Shown: positions 26,811 through 35,655, numbered from the stretch's first letter. The stretch: DNA of 37,958 bases from Bradyrhizobium sp. LHD-71 (GCF_031157255.1 NZ_JAVIFX010000050.1:1-37958), one strand, 5' to 3'. A program made the numbers and translations. Notes: generated by a model from the letters alone, not told the origin.

Positions 26811-26955
26811 GACGCTCGTGTCCCGTCCAACGCTTGCATCATGCGCATCAGGTCCGGGCGGGCTCACGAGCAACTTTGTGAGGCTCGTGTGCGTTGACGT
26901 TCGTATGCGGGGCCAGCCGCAAGCCGGTACGAACGTCAAATCCAGCACGCTGGCC
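26811..26955. repeat. Composite palindromic repeat, copy 3
   Basis: The first part starts CTCGTGTCCCG and closes with CACGAG before GCAACTTTGTGAGG (from 26870). Palindrome 2 is perfect: TTGACGTTCGTA (26894-26905) against TACGAACGTCAA (26928-26939), followed by ATCCAGCACGCTGGC. The GTGTCCC box is exactly 220 bp from that of copy 2, so these two copies form a near-tandem pair. Confidence 0.8.
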
Positions 26956-27240
26956 TGCATCTGCAAAAGGTTGGCCGGTGCCACCGGATGGTCTAGAATT
27001 CGGCAGATTTGGCGCCCATGTCCGCGGAAGAGAGCGAACCGGCCCCGTGGGCGGAGCCTGAAGAAGTCGCCAGAGCCTAAAGAAAAACGCGTCAATTTGC
27101 GCAGCCGCCAGGGACCAATCGGCCGACGGCGGGGTTGGCTCAGTCAAGGTTCAGGCTTACATGGAGGTGTGCTGCGGATGGCCTGAGCGGATCGTACTGT
27201 GCGCAGGCCGGCACACCGCCGACTGGAAGGTACACGCGAC
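26956..27240. other. Gene-free stretch between the repeat array and the Tim44-like gene
   Basis: Together with copies 2 and 3 of the repeat, this stretch makes up a 668-bp gap between secB and the next gene. No convincing coding region, RNA gene or promoter was found in it. The open frames that cross it on either strand show no recognisable protein and run through the repeats. Confidence 0.5.
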
Positions 27241-27957
27241 GTGGATATCTACACCATCATCTTTCTGGCGCTGGCCGTCTTCATCTTTTTGCGGTTGCGC
27301 AGCGTCCTCGGCCAGCGCACCGGGAGCGAGCGGCCGCCCTACGACCGGCCCGCACGAGATGTTTTGCAGGGCCGCGGCGGTGATGCGTCCCGCGGTGACA
27401 ACGTCGTGCCGATTCCGGGCACGATCATCGACCAGGCGCCGCTGGCACCCGCCGATCCTGCGCCGACCTCCGAGCGGTGGAAGGGAACTGCCGAGCCGGG
27501 CTCCGATCTCGCTCGCGGTCTCGACGGCATTGCCAAGGAGGACTCTTCTTTCGATCCGAAGCATTTCGTTGCCGGCGCCAAGGGCGCCTATGAGATGATC
27601 GTGATGGCGTTCGCCCAAGGTGATCGGCGCACGCTGAAGGATCTGCTGTCGCCGGAAGTCTTCGAAAGCTTCGACGGTGCGATCCGCGAGCGCGAGCAGC
27701 GTGGCGAGCGGATGGAGCGCAAGTTCGTGGGCATCGACAAGGCCGAGATCGTCGGCGCCGACCTGCGTGGCCGCGTAGCGAGCCTTACAGTGCGCTTCGT
27801 TTCGCAGATGATCTCGGTGACTAGCGACAAGGCTGGCGCGGTCGTCGACGGCAGCCCGGAATCGATCACCGATGTCACCGATGTCTGGACGTTCTCCCGC
27901 GATATGGCCTCGCGCGATCCGAACTGGAGGCTGGTTGGCACCGAAGGCGGGCAGTAA
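27241..27957 (+). CDS. Tim44/TimA-domain protein, membrane-anchored
   Basis: A 238-residue protein: N-terminal membrane anchor (MDIYTIIFLALAVFIFLRLRSVLG), a Pro- and Asp-rich linker to about residue 75, then a Tim44-like domain (FVAGAKGAYEMIVMAFAQGDRRTLKDLLSPEVFESF...). Mitochondrial Tim44 descends from this alphaproteobacterial family; the bacterial member is an inner-membrane protein whose role is not settled. The start is GTG 27241, as the family begins just before the hydrophobic segment, with GGAAGG 10 bp before it. The gene leads Tim44-mltA-smr, all overlapping. Confidence 0.88.
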   Translation: MDIYTIIFLALAVFIFLRLRSVLGQRTGSERPPYDRPARDVLQGRGGDASRGDNVVPIPGTIIDQAPLAPADPAPTSERWKGTAEPGSDLARGLDGIAKEDSSFDPKHFVAGAKGAYEMIVMAFAQGDRRTLKDLLSPEVFESFDGAIREREQRGERMERKFVGIDKAEIVGADLRGRVASLTVRFVSQMISVTSDKAGAVVDGSPESITDVTDVWTFSRDMASRDPNWRLVGTEGGQ

Positions 27958-29437
27958 ACGCTCGCGCCGTTGGTGGTATGCCAGCACTCTCAGTCTGTTC
28001 CTGTGCGGCCCGCTCCTGATATCGCCTGCCGCCTTCGCCAAGCGCGGCGGCGCGCCGATGCCGCTTGAGATCGCCGGCAGTCAATATGAACCGCTAAAAT
28101 GGGCGGACATCCCGGGCTGGGCCGAGGATGACCAACAGGCCGCTTTCGAGACTTTCCTAGCAAGCTGCAAACCGATCGTCGCGCGGCGCGAACCGCCGAA
28201 GGAGCCGAAAGCGCTCGGCTCCTCGCTCAGCGAGCCATGCCGCGCAGCGCGCGCGGCGCACGTCAGGAGCAGCGACGAGGCGCGTGCCTTCTTCGAGCGG
28301 CATTTCGTACCCTTGCGCATCTCGCGCCTTGGTGAAACTGAGGGTCTTGTCACCGGTTACTATGAGCCGGTGCTCGAGGGTTCGCGCACCTACAGCGAGC
28401 AGTTTCCGGTGCCCGTCTATCGCCGGCCGTCGAACCTGTTCGTTCGCGGCGTGCGCTCGAGCACGGCAAGCTTGCCAAACAAGGGCGACGTGTTTCGCAA
28501 GATCGGCCGCCGCAAGCTCGTGCCGTACTACGATCGCGCGGAGATCGAGGATGGCATCCTGAGCGGACGCGGCCTGGAAATCTGCTACGTCAAGAACTTC
28601 ACCGAGCTGCTGTTCATGCAGATTCAGGGATCGGCGCGCATCAAGCTCGAGGATGGATCGGTTATCCGCATCAACTATGATTCCCACAATGGCCAGGCTT
28701 ACACGCCGGTGGGCCGCATCCTGATCGAGCGCAACATCATTGCGCGCGAGGACATGTCGATGCAGCGTATCCGCGACTACATGGCTAGCAACCCGGACCT
28801 TGCAAAGGAACTCCGTCGGCAGAACAAGGCCTATGTGTTCTTTCGCGAGGTCCAGTTGTCCGACAAGGACGAAGCCATCGGTGCGCAGGGGATTCCGCTG
28901 ACCGCAGGCCGCTCGATTGCCGTCGATCGCCTGCTGCACGTCTACGGCACGCCGTTCTTCATCGAAGCCAAGCTGCCAATCGAGTCCGAACGATCGCAAA
29001 CGCCCTTTCGCCGGTTGATGGTGTCGCAAGACACGGGCTCTGCGATCGTCGGTCCGGCGCGCGCAGATATCTACTTCGGCGCCGGCGCGGAGGCCGGTCG
29101 CATTTCCGGCCGATTGAAGCACGGCGCGCGCTTCATCATGCTGGTGCCGAAAGGCCTTGATCCTGTGGCTGCCGGCAAGCGGATGATCCTGCCGGACGCG
29201 CGGCCGTCCGCCAAAATTGCCAAGCTGTTTCCGCCTGCGAAGGACGCACCGAAAGAGGGGCCCAGCGAGGCCCCCAAGAACACGCAGCCGAAGGGTGACA
29301 ACAAGCAGACGCCCGTGGCGGACTCGAAGGATGGAACGGTTGCGACCGATGCGGCGCCTGCCGCCGTTCCGTTGCCACAGGCCCGTCCCGACGGGCCGCC
29401 TCCGCGCCGCAAGACCTTTCGCCGTTACCTCCGATGA
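27935..29437 (+). CDS. mltA: Membrane-bound lytic murein transglycosylase A
   Basis: A roughly 500-residue periplasmic enzyme that cleaves peptidoglycan glycan strands to 1,6-anhydro products. It has a signal peptide (SLFLCGPLLISPAAFA, then KRGG), the MltA domain with GLVTGYYEPVLEGSRT and LLFMQIQGSARI, and the C-terminal 3D domain with LMVSQDTGSAIVGPARADIYFG, including the catalytic Asp. No lipobox is seen, unlike E. coli MltA. The tail after about residue 425 is Pro/Lys-rich. The start is uncertain: TTG 27935 is chosen because GGAGG lies 4 bp before it. It overlaps the Tim44 gene by 23 bp. Confidence 0.88.
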   Translation: MAPKAGSKRSRRWWYASTLSLFLCGPLLISPAAFAKRGGAPMPLEIAGSQYEPLKWADIPGWAEDDQQAAFETFLASCKPIVARREPPKEPKALGSSLSEPCRAARAAHVRSSDEARAFFERHFVPLRISRLGETEGLVTGYYEPVLEGSRTYSEQFPVPVYRRPSNLFVRGVRSSTASLPNKGDVFRKIGRRKLVPYYDRAEIEDGILSGRGLEICYVKNFTELLFMQIQGSARIKLEDGSVIRINYDSHNGQAYTPVGRILIERNIIAREDMSMQRIRDYMASNPDLAKELRRQNKAYVFFREVQLSDKDEAIGAQGIPLTAGRSIAVDRLLHVYGTPFFIEAKLPIESERSQTPFRRLMVSQDTGSAIVGPARADIYFGAGAEAGRISGRLKHGARFIMLVPKGLDPVAAGKRMILPDARPSAKIAKLFPPAKDAPKEGPSEAPKNTQPKGDNKQTPVADSKDGTVATDAAPAAVPLPQARPDGPPPRRKTFRRYLR

Positions 29438-30003
29438 GGAAAGTGCTGCCGGCGCACGGGCGCAAGCGCGCGTTGAGCGAGGAAGAAAAAGCGCTGTGGC
29501 ATGCGGTTGCGAAATCAACAACGCCGCTGCGTCGCCGCAAGCGCATCGTTCCTGACGACGTCGAGAGTGATGCTGCAGAAGCCATTCAGCAGCCTTCCCG
29601 GTCAATCAAGCCGGCCGCGGTGCGACGATCCGTGGCACCGGTTGCTCAACCTTCACTGCCGCCGCTGGCGCCACTTGGACGACGGCAGCGGTCGCGACTT
29701 GCCAAAGGACGCAACCAGATCGACGCCAGGCTCGACCTGCATGGCATGACCCAGGCACGGGCGCATCGAACGCTGACTGCCTTCCTGCAACGTGCGCACG
29801 GCGACGGTGCGACGTTCGTTCTGATCATTACCGGAAAGGGCCGTGCATCCGCAGCCGAAGGCGAACGCGGCATCCTGCGGCGCCAGGTGCCGCTCTGGCT
29901 CGGCCTGCCGGAACTGCGCAGCCTGATCGTCGGATTCGAGGAAGCGCACATCGGCCATGGCGGCGAGGGCGCGCTTTACGTGCGATTGCGGCGGACGCGA
30001 TAG
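29434..30003 (+). CDS. Smr-domain protein
   Basis: A 189-residue protein with a basic, low-complexity N-terminal half and a C-terminal Smr (small MutS-related) domain: DARLDLHGMTQARAHRTLTAFL (the DxH box), LIITGKG and the final [12 protein letters not shown]. Smr domains are nucleases or RNA/DNA-binding modules; stand-alone bacterial members are implicated in ribosome rescue or RNA cleavage in some species, and the target here is unknown. Its ATG overlaps the mltA stop (ATGA). A possible small ORF begins inside its 3' end in another frame. Confidence 0.9.
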   Translation: MRKVLPAHGRKRALSEEEKALWHAVAKSTTPLRRRKRIVPDDVESDAAEAIQQPSRSIKPAAVRRSVAPVAQPSLPPLAPLGRRQRSRLAKGRNQIDARLDLHGMTQARAHRTLTAFLQRAHGDGATFVLIITGKGRASAAEGERGILRRQVPLWLGLPELRSLIVGFEEAHIGHGGEGALYVRLRRTR

Positions 30004-30127
30004 CGACGAAGCCATCTGGGCCGCGCACGAGACAACGCCGCGCTGGATTGCCTCCCTTCAGCCGAGCGAACCGATGCCGTTCGTCGAACGGCAATGGCGC
30101 GCAATAACGAAGACGCTCGTCAGCTAA
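29957..30127 (+). CDS. Possible small ORF, 56 residues, overlapping smr
   Basis: An open frame from ATG 29957, in another frame inside the end of smr, runs through the whole smr-hslU gap to TAA 30125-30127. After the smr stop it reads [18 protein letters not shown] then [18 protein letters not shown], which looks protein-like (three Trp, no repeats). About three quarters of the codons after the smr stop end in G or C, as in real genes here. No ribosome-binding site is obvious and I do not recognise the protein. It could be a small gene or the remnant of one. Confidence 0.35.
   Translation: MAARARFTCDCGGRDSDEAIWAAHETTPRWIASLQPSEPMPFVERQWRAITKTLVS
30076..30092. terminator. Hairpin between the convergent smr and hslU genes
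   Basis: GCCGTTC-GTC-GAACGGC, a perfect seven-pair stem in the 120-bp gap between converging genes. It may stop transcription from both sides, although it lacks a T-run and lies inside the possible small ORF at 29957-30127. Confidence 0.35.
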
Positions 30128-31425
30128 AGAATGAACCGGCTCAGATCCGCATTCTTGGCGAGATCACCAATGTGCTTGTTCACATAGGCCGCGTCGATGC
30201 GGATGGTTTCTCCGTGGCGGTCGGGAGCCGCGAATGAAATCTCGTCCAGCACCCGCTCCATGACGGTCTGCAGCCGCCGCGCCCCGATATTCTCAACCGT
30301 GCTGTTGACGCCGACGGCCACGTCAGCGATGGCGTCGATCGCGTCGGCGGCGAACTCAAGGTTGACACCCTCGGTCTGCATCAGTGCGACGTACTGCTTG
30401 ATCAGCGAGGCTTCAGGTTCGGTGAGGATGCGCCGAAAGTCGTCGCGCGTCAGCGCCTGCAGCTCGACCCGGATCGGCAGGCGGCCCTGTAGTTCCGGCA
30501 GCAGGTCGGAGGGCTTGGCGATATGAAAGGCGCCTGACGCGATGAACAGGATATGATCGGTCTTCACCGCGCCGTGCTTGGTGGTGACCGTCGTACCCTC
30601 GATCAGCGGCAGAAGATCCCGCTGCACGCCTTCGCGTGATACGTCGCCGCCGACGCGTTCACCGCGGGCGCAGATCTTGTCGATCTCGTCGAGGAACACG
30701 ATGCCGTTGTTCTCGACGACGTGGATCGCTTCCTGAACCAGCTGCTCGGTATCCAGCAGCTTGTCGGATTCCTCCGCAACGAGGATCTCATGGGAATCGG
30801 CGACAGTAATGCGCCGCGTGCGGGTGCGGCCCCCGAGCTTGCCGAATATGTCTCCGATGGAGATCGCGCCGATCTGTGCGCCGGGCATGCCGGGGATCTC
30901 GAACGTCGGCATGCCGCCGGACGTCTGCGTCTCGACTTCGATCTCCTTGTCGTTCAGTTCGCCGGCGCGAAGCTTGCGACGAAACGAATCGCGCGTGGCG
31001 GCACTGGCATTGGCGCCGACCAGCGCATCGAGCACGCGTTCCTCGGCGGCCACCTCCGCGCGCGCTCTTACATCCTTGCGCTTGCGCTCGCGGGTCTGGG
31101 CGATGGCGACCTCGACGAGGTCGCGAACGATCTGTTCGACGTCGCGGCCGACGTAGCCGACCTCGGTGAACTTGGTCGCTTCGACCTTGATAAACGGCGC
31201 GCCCGCAAGCTTGGCGAGGCGGCGCGAGATTTCGGTCTTGCCGACGCCGGTTGGGCCGATCATCAAGATGTTCTTCGGCAGCACCTCTTCCCGCAGTGTG
31301 CCGTCGAGCTGCAGCCGGCGCCACCGGTTTCGCAACGCGATCGAAACCGCGCGCTTGGCGTCCGCCTGCCCAACGATGAAGCGGTCGAGTTCGGAGACGA
31401 TTTCGCGGGGAGAGAAGTCGGTCAT
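30124..31425 (-). CDS. hslU: ATP-dependent protease ATPase subunit HslU
   Basis: A 433-residue AAA+ unfoldase that feeds substrates to the HslV peptidase. It begins [34 protein letters not shown], with the Walker A GPTGVGKT at 57-64, the pore motif in [25 protein letters not shown], the inserted I domain, Walker [12 protein letters not shown], and the sensor regions through the C-terminal DLSRFIL, whose tail docks into HslV. It is separated from hslV by the DUF2585 gene (39-bp gap to it), whereas in many bacteria hslV and hslU adjoin. Confidence 0.98.
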   Translation of the reverse strand: MTDFSPREIVSELDRFIVGQADAKRAVSIALRNRWRRLQLDGTLREEVLPKNILMIGPTGVGKTEISRRLAKLAGAPFIKVEATKFTEVGYVGRDVEQIVRDLVEVAIAQTRERKRKDVRARAEVAAEERVLDALVGANASAATRDSFRRKLRAGELNDKEIEVETQTSGGMPTFEIPGMPGAQIGAISIGDIFGKLGGRTRTRRITVADSHEILVAEESDKLLDTEQLVQEAIHVVENNGIVFLDEIDKICARGERVGGDVSREGVQRDLLPLIEGTTVTTKHGAVKTDHILFIASGAFHIAKPSDLLPELQGRLPIRVELQALTRDDFRRILTEPEASLIKQYVALMQTEGVNLEFAADAIDAIADVAVGVNSTVENIGARRLQTVMERVLDEISFAAPDRHGETIRIDAAYVNKHIGDLAKNADLSRFIL

Positions 31426-31464
31426 GTCGGCTAATTATTGTCCCGTTGTGGCTTGCGCAAGCAG

Positions 31465-32082
31465 CTAGATGATCGGCGGTCCACTCTGCCATTGGCGAAT
31501 GGTGTCATTCGGGTAGATCAGCATGATGACGTTCAGAAGGAGGTTGTCGCGGATGTGGAGGCCGACGGCGATCTCGAACACCAGCACCAGCGCGATCGTG
31601 AATGCTACCGGCAGTTTCATGGCGAGCAGAAAGCCCGCAATCATGAAGGCCATGTCGGCGACGGAATTGACGATGCTGTCGCCGTAATAGTCGAGCGACA
31701 CCGTTGCCGTACGGTAGCGATCGATGATGAAACTCGAGTTTTCGATCAGCTCCCAGCCGCCTTCGATCACCATCGCGATCAGGAGCCGTATGGTCCAGTC
31801 GGTGCGTGGCAGCACGAAGCGGGTGGCCGCGTAGAACAGGAATCCGTGGATCACATGGGAGAATGTGTACCAGTCGGCGATCTGTTGGGAATTCTCCGAG
31901 CTTTGCACCACACCATGCCACAGCTTTATGGTGCCACAGGCGCAGATCGGAAGACGGCCCATCCAGAATAGCAGCGCAGCCTGCAGCGCGATCAATGCTG
32001 CGACCGCGAGCGATGTCTGCATCAGGCTGAGCTTGGCGCCGGATGGCCTCGCGACGTCAACCGCGGTCGAACTCGTGGACAT
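31465..32082 (-). CDS. DUF2585 (UPF0314) membrane protein
   Basis: A 205-residue integral membrane protein with about five hydrophobic segments (for example [75 protein letters not shown]). The [15 protein letters not shown] and [17 protein letters not shown] motifs identify the DUF2585 family, found mainly in Hyphomicrobiales. Function unknown. It starts 3 bp after the hslV stop and precedes hslU, so it is in the protease transcript. Confidence 0.88.
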   Translation of the reverse strand: MSTSSTAVDVARPSGAKLSLMQTSLAVAALIALQAALLFWMGRLPICACGTIKLWHGVVQSSENSQQIADWYTFSHVIHGFLFYAATRFVLPRTDWTIRLLIAMVIEGGWELIENSSFIIDRYRTATVSLDYYGDSIVNSVADMAFMIAGFLLAMKLPVAFTIALVLVFEIAVGLHIRDNLLLNVIMLIYPNDTIRQWQSGPPII

Positions 32083-32085
32083 CGC

Positions 32086-32646
32086 TCAGGCCGCCGGCAG
32101 CGTTTCGATCGTCAAATTCCGGTTGGTGTAGACGCAGATGTCGGCGGCGATATCCAGTGCACGACGCACGATCGCCTCTGCGTCCTTGTCGCTGTCGGCA
32201 AGTGCCCGGGCTGCCGCGAGGGCGTAGTTGCCGCCGGAGCCGATCGCCATCAGCCCGCCCTCCGGTTCGAGCACGTCGCCGGTGCCGGTCAGCACCAGCG
32301 ACACGTCCTTGTCTGCGACAATCATCATCGCCTCGAGCCGCCGAAGGTAGCGATCGGTGCGCCAGTCCTTCGCAAGCTCGACGGACGCGCGGGTCAATTG
32401 TCCGGGATACTGCTCCAGCTTGCTTTCCAGCCGCTCGAAAAGCGTGAAGGCATCGGCGGTTGCGCCGGCAAAGCCGCCGATGACGTCCCCCTTGCCGAGC
32501 TTGCGGACTTTTTTGGCGTTCGACTTGATGACTGTCTGACCGATCGACACCTGGCCGTCGCCGCCGATCACCACCTTGCCGCCCTTGCGGACCGTGACGA
32601 TGGTCGTGCCGTGCCACGTGAGCTGGGCGGATTGCGGTGCTTGCAT
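32086..32646 (-). CDS. hslV: ATP-dependent protease peptidase subunit HslV
   Basis: A 186-residue proteasome-like peptidase. The catalytic N-terminal threonine is exposed after removal of a 13-residue propeptide ([25 protein letters not shown]), and the Lys/Asp residues of the active site follow. Further marks are [29 protein letters not shown] and [17 protein letters not shown]. It is first in hslV-DUF2585-hslU, and diverges from hisB with a 202-bp gap that holds a heat-shock-like promoter candidate. Confidence 0.98.
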   Translation of the reverse strand: MQAPQSAQLTWHGTTIVTVRKGGKVVIGGDGQVSIGQTVIKSNAKKVRKLGKGDVIGGFAGATADAFTLFERLESKLEQYPGQLTRASVELAKDWRTDRYLRRLEAMMIVADKDVSLVLTGTGDVLEPEGGLMAIGSGGNYALAAARALADSDKDAEAIVRRALDIAADICVYTNRNLTIETLPAA

Positions 32647-32669
32647 GAGCGGGTCCCTCTAAACGGCAG

Positions 32670-32697
32670 ATCTAGACATGATGTTTGCGGCTTCAAG
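32670..32697 (-). promoter_or_regulatory. Possible RpoH (heat-shock) promoter of hslV
   Basis: On the minus strand CTTGAA (32692-32697) is followed after 16 bp by CTAGAT (32670-32675), about 24 bp before the hslV start. The CTTGAA box fits the heat-shock sigma-factor -35 element; the -10 box is a fair match only. A second CTTGAA lies a little further upstream. hslVU is a heat-shock operon in other proteobacteria, so the assignment is plausible. Confidence 0.4.
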
Positions 32698-32848
32698 CGC
32701 AAGCCTTCAATTCAAGCCCTGCGCAGTGATCCGGTCACCATAGCGGCAAATGGGCCGCAAAATGGGTCAGTAGGGACACTAGCCGGTGGCGAAAGCCGAT
32801 TTCGCCTGTTAAAAGACCCCCGTTTTTCAGGCGGAGAGCGAGCTTTTC

Positions 32849-33442
32849 ATGCGCAAGGCGACGATCAAGCGCAAGACGAAAGAGACGGATATCGAGGTCA
32901 GCGTCAACCTCGACGGCACCGGCGCGTCCGCGTCGGCAACCGGCATCGGATTCTTCGATCATATGCTTGACCTGCTCGCCCGCCATTCGCGCATCGACAT
33001 CGCGGTCAAGGCGGATGGCGATCTGCATGTCGATCACCATCACACCACGGAAGACGTCGGCATCGCGCTCGGCCAGGCGGTGAGGCAGGCGCTCGGCGAT
33101 ATGAAGGGCATCACCCGCTACGCCAGCGTGCACATGCCGATGGATGAAACCCTGTCGCGCGTGGTGATCGACATCTCGGGACGGCCGTTGCTGGTGTTCA
33201 ACGTTGCCTTCGCACGGGACAAGATCGGCGAATTCGATACGGACCTCGTGCGCGAGTGGTTCCACGCGTTCGCGATGAATGCCGGCATCACACTGCACGT
33301 TGAAACGCTGTATGGCGAGAACGGCCACCATATCGCCGAGTCATGCTTCAAAGGGCTGGCGCGGGCGCTGCGAATGGCGGTCGCCATCGACCCGAAGGCC
33401 GCTGGCGAAGTGCCCTCGACCAAAGGTTCGCTAGGCGCCTAG
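32849..33442 (+). CDS. hisB: Imidazoleglycerol-phosphate dehydratase
   Basis: A 197-residue enzyme of histidine synthesis (IGP to imidazoleacetol phosphate), monofunctional without the phosphatase domain found in E. coli HisB. Manganese-binding signatures are [33 protein letters not shown] and the second set [13 protein letters not shown]...[19 protein letters not shown]. It is the first gene of the rightward his series. GGAG lies upstream of its ATG. Confidence 0.98.
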   Translation: MRKATIKRKTKETDIEVSVNLDGTGASASATGIGFFDHMLDLLARHSRIDIAVKADGDLHVDHHHTTEDVGIALGQAVRQALGDMKGITRYASVHMPMDETLSRVVIDISGRPLLVFNVAFARDKIGEFDTDLVREWFHAFAMNAGITLHVETLYGENGHHIAESCFKGLARALRMAVAIDPKAAGEVPSTKGSLGA

Positions 33443-33489
33443 CCTAGCCGGGTTCACGGCGCCGGTCGTCGACGAACGAGTTAGTTGTA

Positions 33490-33511
33490 ATGTTTGTGAG
33501 ATGACAAACAT
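33490..33511 (+). repeat. Hairpin over the start of the DUF2628 gene
   Basis: ATGTTTGT (33490-33497) and ACAAACAT (33504-33511) are perfect complements with a 6-bp loop. The start codon ATG 33501-33503 lies in the loop and part of the second ATG (33510) in the stem, so the structure might tune translation of this gene within the his operon. Confidence 0.4.
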
Positions 33512-34007
33512 GCCGGTCTACACAGTTCATGCACCATCCGCTCCGGAAGCGCTTGGGGATACGGACAGGTTTGTCTTCCTGCGCGACGGCTTCCATTTCT
33601 GGGCGATGGTGTTCGGCCCGATCTGGTTGATCTGGCACCGCTTGTGGCTGGTGCTGATCGGCTACCTCGCCGTAAGCGTTGTGGTTGGCAGCGCCCTGGC
33701 GCTGCTCGGGGCGTCGTCTGGTGTGCGCACCCTCGTGTTGCTGTTGCTCGCGATCCTGATGGGTCTGGAAGCGGGCAGCCTTCGGCGCTGGACCTATTCG
33801 CGGGGAAAGTGGCGGCAGATCGACTTTGTCGTTGCCGATGACGAGGAGGCTGCCGAACGGCGCTTCTTCGATCGCTGGACCGAACAACAGGACGCGGCGT
33901 TGCCGCCCACCTACACCGTGCCGACGGCGCCCAACCAGCCGCGGGCGCCGTCCTCGGCGCCGCAGGGCATCATCGGTCTGTTCCCTGAGCCCGGAGGATC
34001 GCGATGA
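33501..34007 (+). CDS. DUF2628 membrane protein in the his operon
   Basis: A 168-residue protein: short N-terminal strand ([15 protein letters not shown]), the family block [25 protein letters not shown], two or three hydrophobic segments to about residue 90, then a soluble tail ending in a Pro-rich region. DUF2628 proteins are small inner-membrane proteins of unknown function. The gene sits between hisB (58-bp gap) and hisH (ATGA overlap), the usual place in this group of bacteria. The start may be ATG 33501 or the in-frame ATG 33510. Confidence 0.85.
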   Translation: MTNMPVYTVHAPSAPEALGDTDRFVFLRDGFHFWAMVFGPIWLIWHRLWLVLIGYLAVSVVVGSALALLGASSGVRTLVLLLLAILMGLEAGSLRRWTYSRGKWRQIDFVVADDEEAAERRFFDRWTEQQDAALPPTYTVPTAPNQPRAPSSAPQGIIGLFPEPGGSR

Positions 34008-34654
34008 CTGTCGCTATCATCGACTACGGCTCGGGCAACCTGCATTCGGCGGCGAAAGCCTTCGAGCGGGCTTCGCGGAGCATGGAGCGTCCCGCGCCGG
34101 TTCTGGTCACTCGCGATCCGGATCGTGTCTGGCGCGCAGACCGGGTCGTGCTGCCGGGCGTTGGTGCGTTTGCTGACTGCCGCAAGGGCCTCGACGCGCT
34201 GGACGGCATGGTTCAGGCCCTGAACGAAGTCGTGCGCGACAAGGCGCGCCCGTTCTTCGGCATCTGCGTCGGCATGCAGCTGATGGCCGAGCGCGGGCGC
34301 GAGTATGTCGTGACCGAAGGCCTTGGCTGGCTTGCCGGCGACGTCGAAAAGATCGTGCCCAACGACGAAGGCCTGAAGATTCCGCACATGGGCTGGAACA
34401 CGCTCGAGCCTCTGCGCGAGCATCCGCTGCTGGACAGGCTGCCGCTCGGCGACCAGGGGCGCCATGCCTACTTCGTGCATTCCTACCACCTGAAGGCGGC
34501 AAACGAGGCGGACGTGCTGGCGCGCGCGAGCTATGGCGGCCCGGTGACCGCGATTGTCGCGAAGGATACCGCTGTCGGCACGCAGTTTCATCCCGAGAAG
34601 AGCCAGCGCTTCGGGCTCGCGCTGATCGCCAACTTTCTGAAGTGGAAGCCGTGA
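34004..34654 (+). CDS. hisH: Imidazole glycerol phosphate synthase, glutamine amidotransferase subunit
   Basis: A 216-residue class I glutamine amidotransferase that makes ammonia for HisF. The nucleophile is Cys88 in [11 protein letters not shown]; the rest of the triad is His196 and Glu198 in [10 protein letters not shown]. The N-terminal [11 protein letters not shown] is typical. It overlaps the upstream DUF2628 gene (ATGA) and the downstream hisA (GTGA), which suggests coupled translation of the his genes. Confidence 0.97.
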   Translation: MTVAIIDYGSGNLHSAAKAFERASRSMERPAPVLVTRDPDRVWRADRVVLPGVGAFADCRKGLDALDGMVQALNEVVRDKARPFFGICVGMQLMAERGREYVVTEGLGWLAGDVEKIVPNDEGLKIPHMGWNTLEPLREHPLLDRLPLGDQGRHAYFVHSYHLKAANEADVLARASYGGPVTAIVAKDTAVGTQFHPEKSQRFGLALIANFLKWKP

Positions 34655-35406
34655 TCCTCTTTCCCGCCATCGATCTCAAGAACGGCGAATGCGTGCGGCT
34701 CGAACAGGGCGACATGGCGCGGGCGACCGTGTTCAACACGAATCCCGCGGCACAAGCGTGCGCGTTTGAGCAGCAGGGATTCGAGTATCTGCATGTCGTC
34801 GATCTCGACGGCGCGTTTGCCGGCAAGCCGGTCAACGCCCTGGCTGTCGAGGCGATGCTGAACGCCGTGTCGATGCCGGTGCAGCTCGGCGGCGGCATAC
34901 GCGACATGAAGACGGTCGAAGGCTGGCTGGGCAAGGGTATCGCCCGCGTCATCATCGGCACTGCCGCGGTGCGTGATCCCGCCTTCGTCAAGGAAGCGGC
35001 AAGAACGCATCCCGGCCGCGTGGCCGTCGGCCTTGACGCGCGTGACGGCAAGGTCGCGGTCGAAGGCTGGGCGGAGACCTCGCAAGTCACTGCGTTGGAG
35101 ATCGCGAAACGATTTGAGGACGCAGGCGTCGCGGCAATCATCTTCACCGACATTGCACGCGACGGGTTGCTGAAGGGCCTGAACCTAGACGCAACGATTG
35201 CGCTTGCGGACGGTGTTTCCATTCCGGTGATCGCTTCGGGCGGGCTCGCCTCGCTGGACGACGTCAAGGCGCTGCTGGCGCCGCGCGCGCAGAAGCTCGC
35301 AGGCGCGATCTCGGGCCGTGCCCTTTACGACGGCCGTCTCGATCCGGCTGCGGCCATCGCCCTGATCAAGCGCTCCGGCGTCGCCCGGCGCGCAGGCCTG
35401 TCGTGA
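34651..35406 (+). CDS. hisA: ProFAR isomerase (phosphoribosylformimino-AICAR ribotide isomerase)
   Basis: A 251-residue TIM-barrel isomerase of histidine synthesis. The start is GTG 34651, overlapping the hisH stop, and gives the family N-terminus [17 protein letters not shown] with catalytic Asp8; the second catalytic Asp lies in [29 protein letters not shown] and [13 protein letters not shown] hold phosphate-binding residues. An in-frame GTG at 34642 would add three residues. It is followed by a small membrane-protein gene. Confidence 0.97.
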   Translation: MILFPAIDLKNGECVRLEQGDMARATVFNTNPAAQACAFEQQGFEYLHVVDLDGAFAGKPVNALAVEAMLNAVSMPVQLGGGIRDMKTVEGWLGKGIARVIIGTAAVRDPAFVKEAARTHPGRVAVGLDARDGKVAVEGWAETSQVTALEIAKRFEDAGVAAIIFTDIARDGLLKGLNLDATIALADGVSIPVIASGGLASLDDVKALLAPRAQKLAGAISGRALYDGRLDPAAAIALIKRSGVARRAGLS

Positions 35407-35645
35407 TGGACAATCGGCAGCCGAACCCGCGGACGGACAAGCTGGCGCCAACGTTTGAAAAGGCGTTGACCCCGATCTTCGTGTTTGCATTACCCAATGC
35501 GATCGTGTGCTGGACCGCAGCATGGGTGTTCAAGGAGACGTACGCGTTTTCCGCATTGCTGTTGAGCCTCGGCGCCTTCCCGATCGTCGTCGCCGTGTGT
35601 GCGTATCTGCTGGTTCTGGTCAACAAAGTCGGGCGCGGGAGCTGA
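35406..35645 (+). CDS. Small hypothetical membrane protein between hisA and hisF
   Basis: A 79-residue protein starting at ATG 35406, whose A is the last base of the hisA stop (TGATG); a GTG at 35403 is an alternative start. A polar N-terminal part ([20 protein letters not shown]) is followed by two hydrophobic segments, [19 protein letters not shown] and [21 protein letters not shown], and a short basic tail. I do not recognise a family. The tight spacing to hisA and hisF, 10 bp before hisF, and GC-rich third codon positions support it as a real gene. Confidence 0.72.
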   Translation: MDNRQPNPRTDKLAPTFEKALTPIFVFALPNAIVCWTAAWVFKETYAFSALLLSLGAFPIVVAVCAYLLVLVNKVGRGS

Positions 35646-35655
35646 ACGAAGGCCG

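Noticed and set aside
25927-26955. CRISPR-like array
   Set aside because: The three repeats are long, imperfect, unevenly spaced and internally palindromic, with no cas genes in the window.
26745-27095. Open frame of 116 codons on the minus strand through the repeat array
   Set aside because: It is built largely from palindromic repeat sequence and does not resemble FxsA or any known protein.
28157-29605. Open frame of 482 codons antisense to mltA and smr
   Set aside because: Both sense genes have clear motifs; the antisense product resembles nothing and is His/Arg/Ala-rich.
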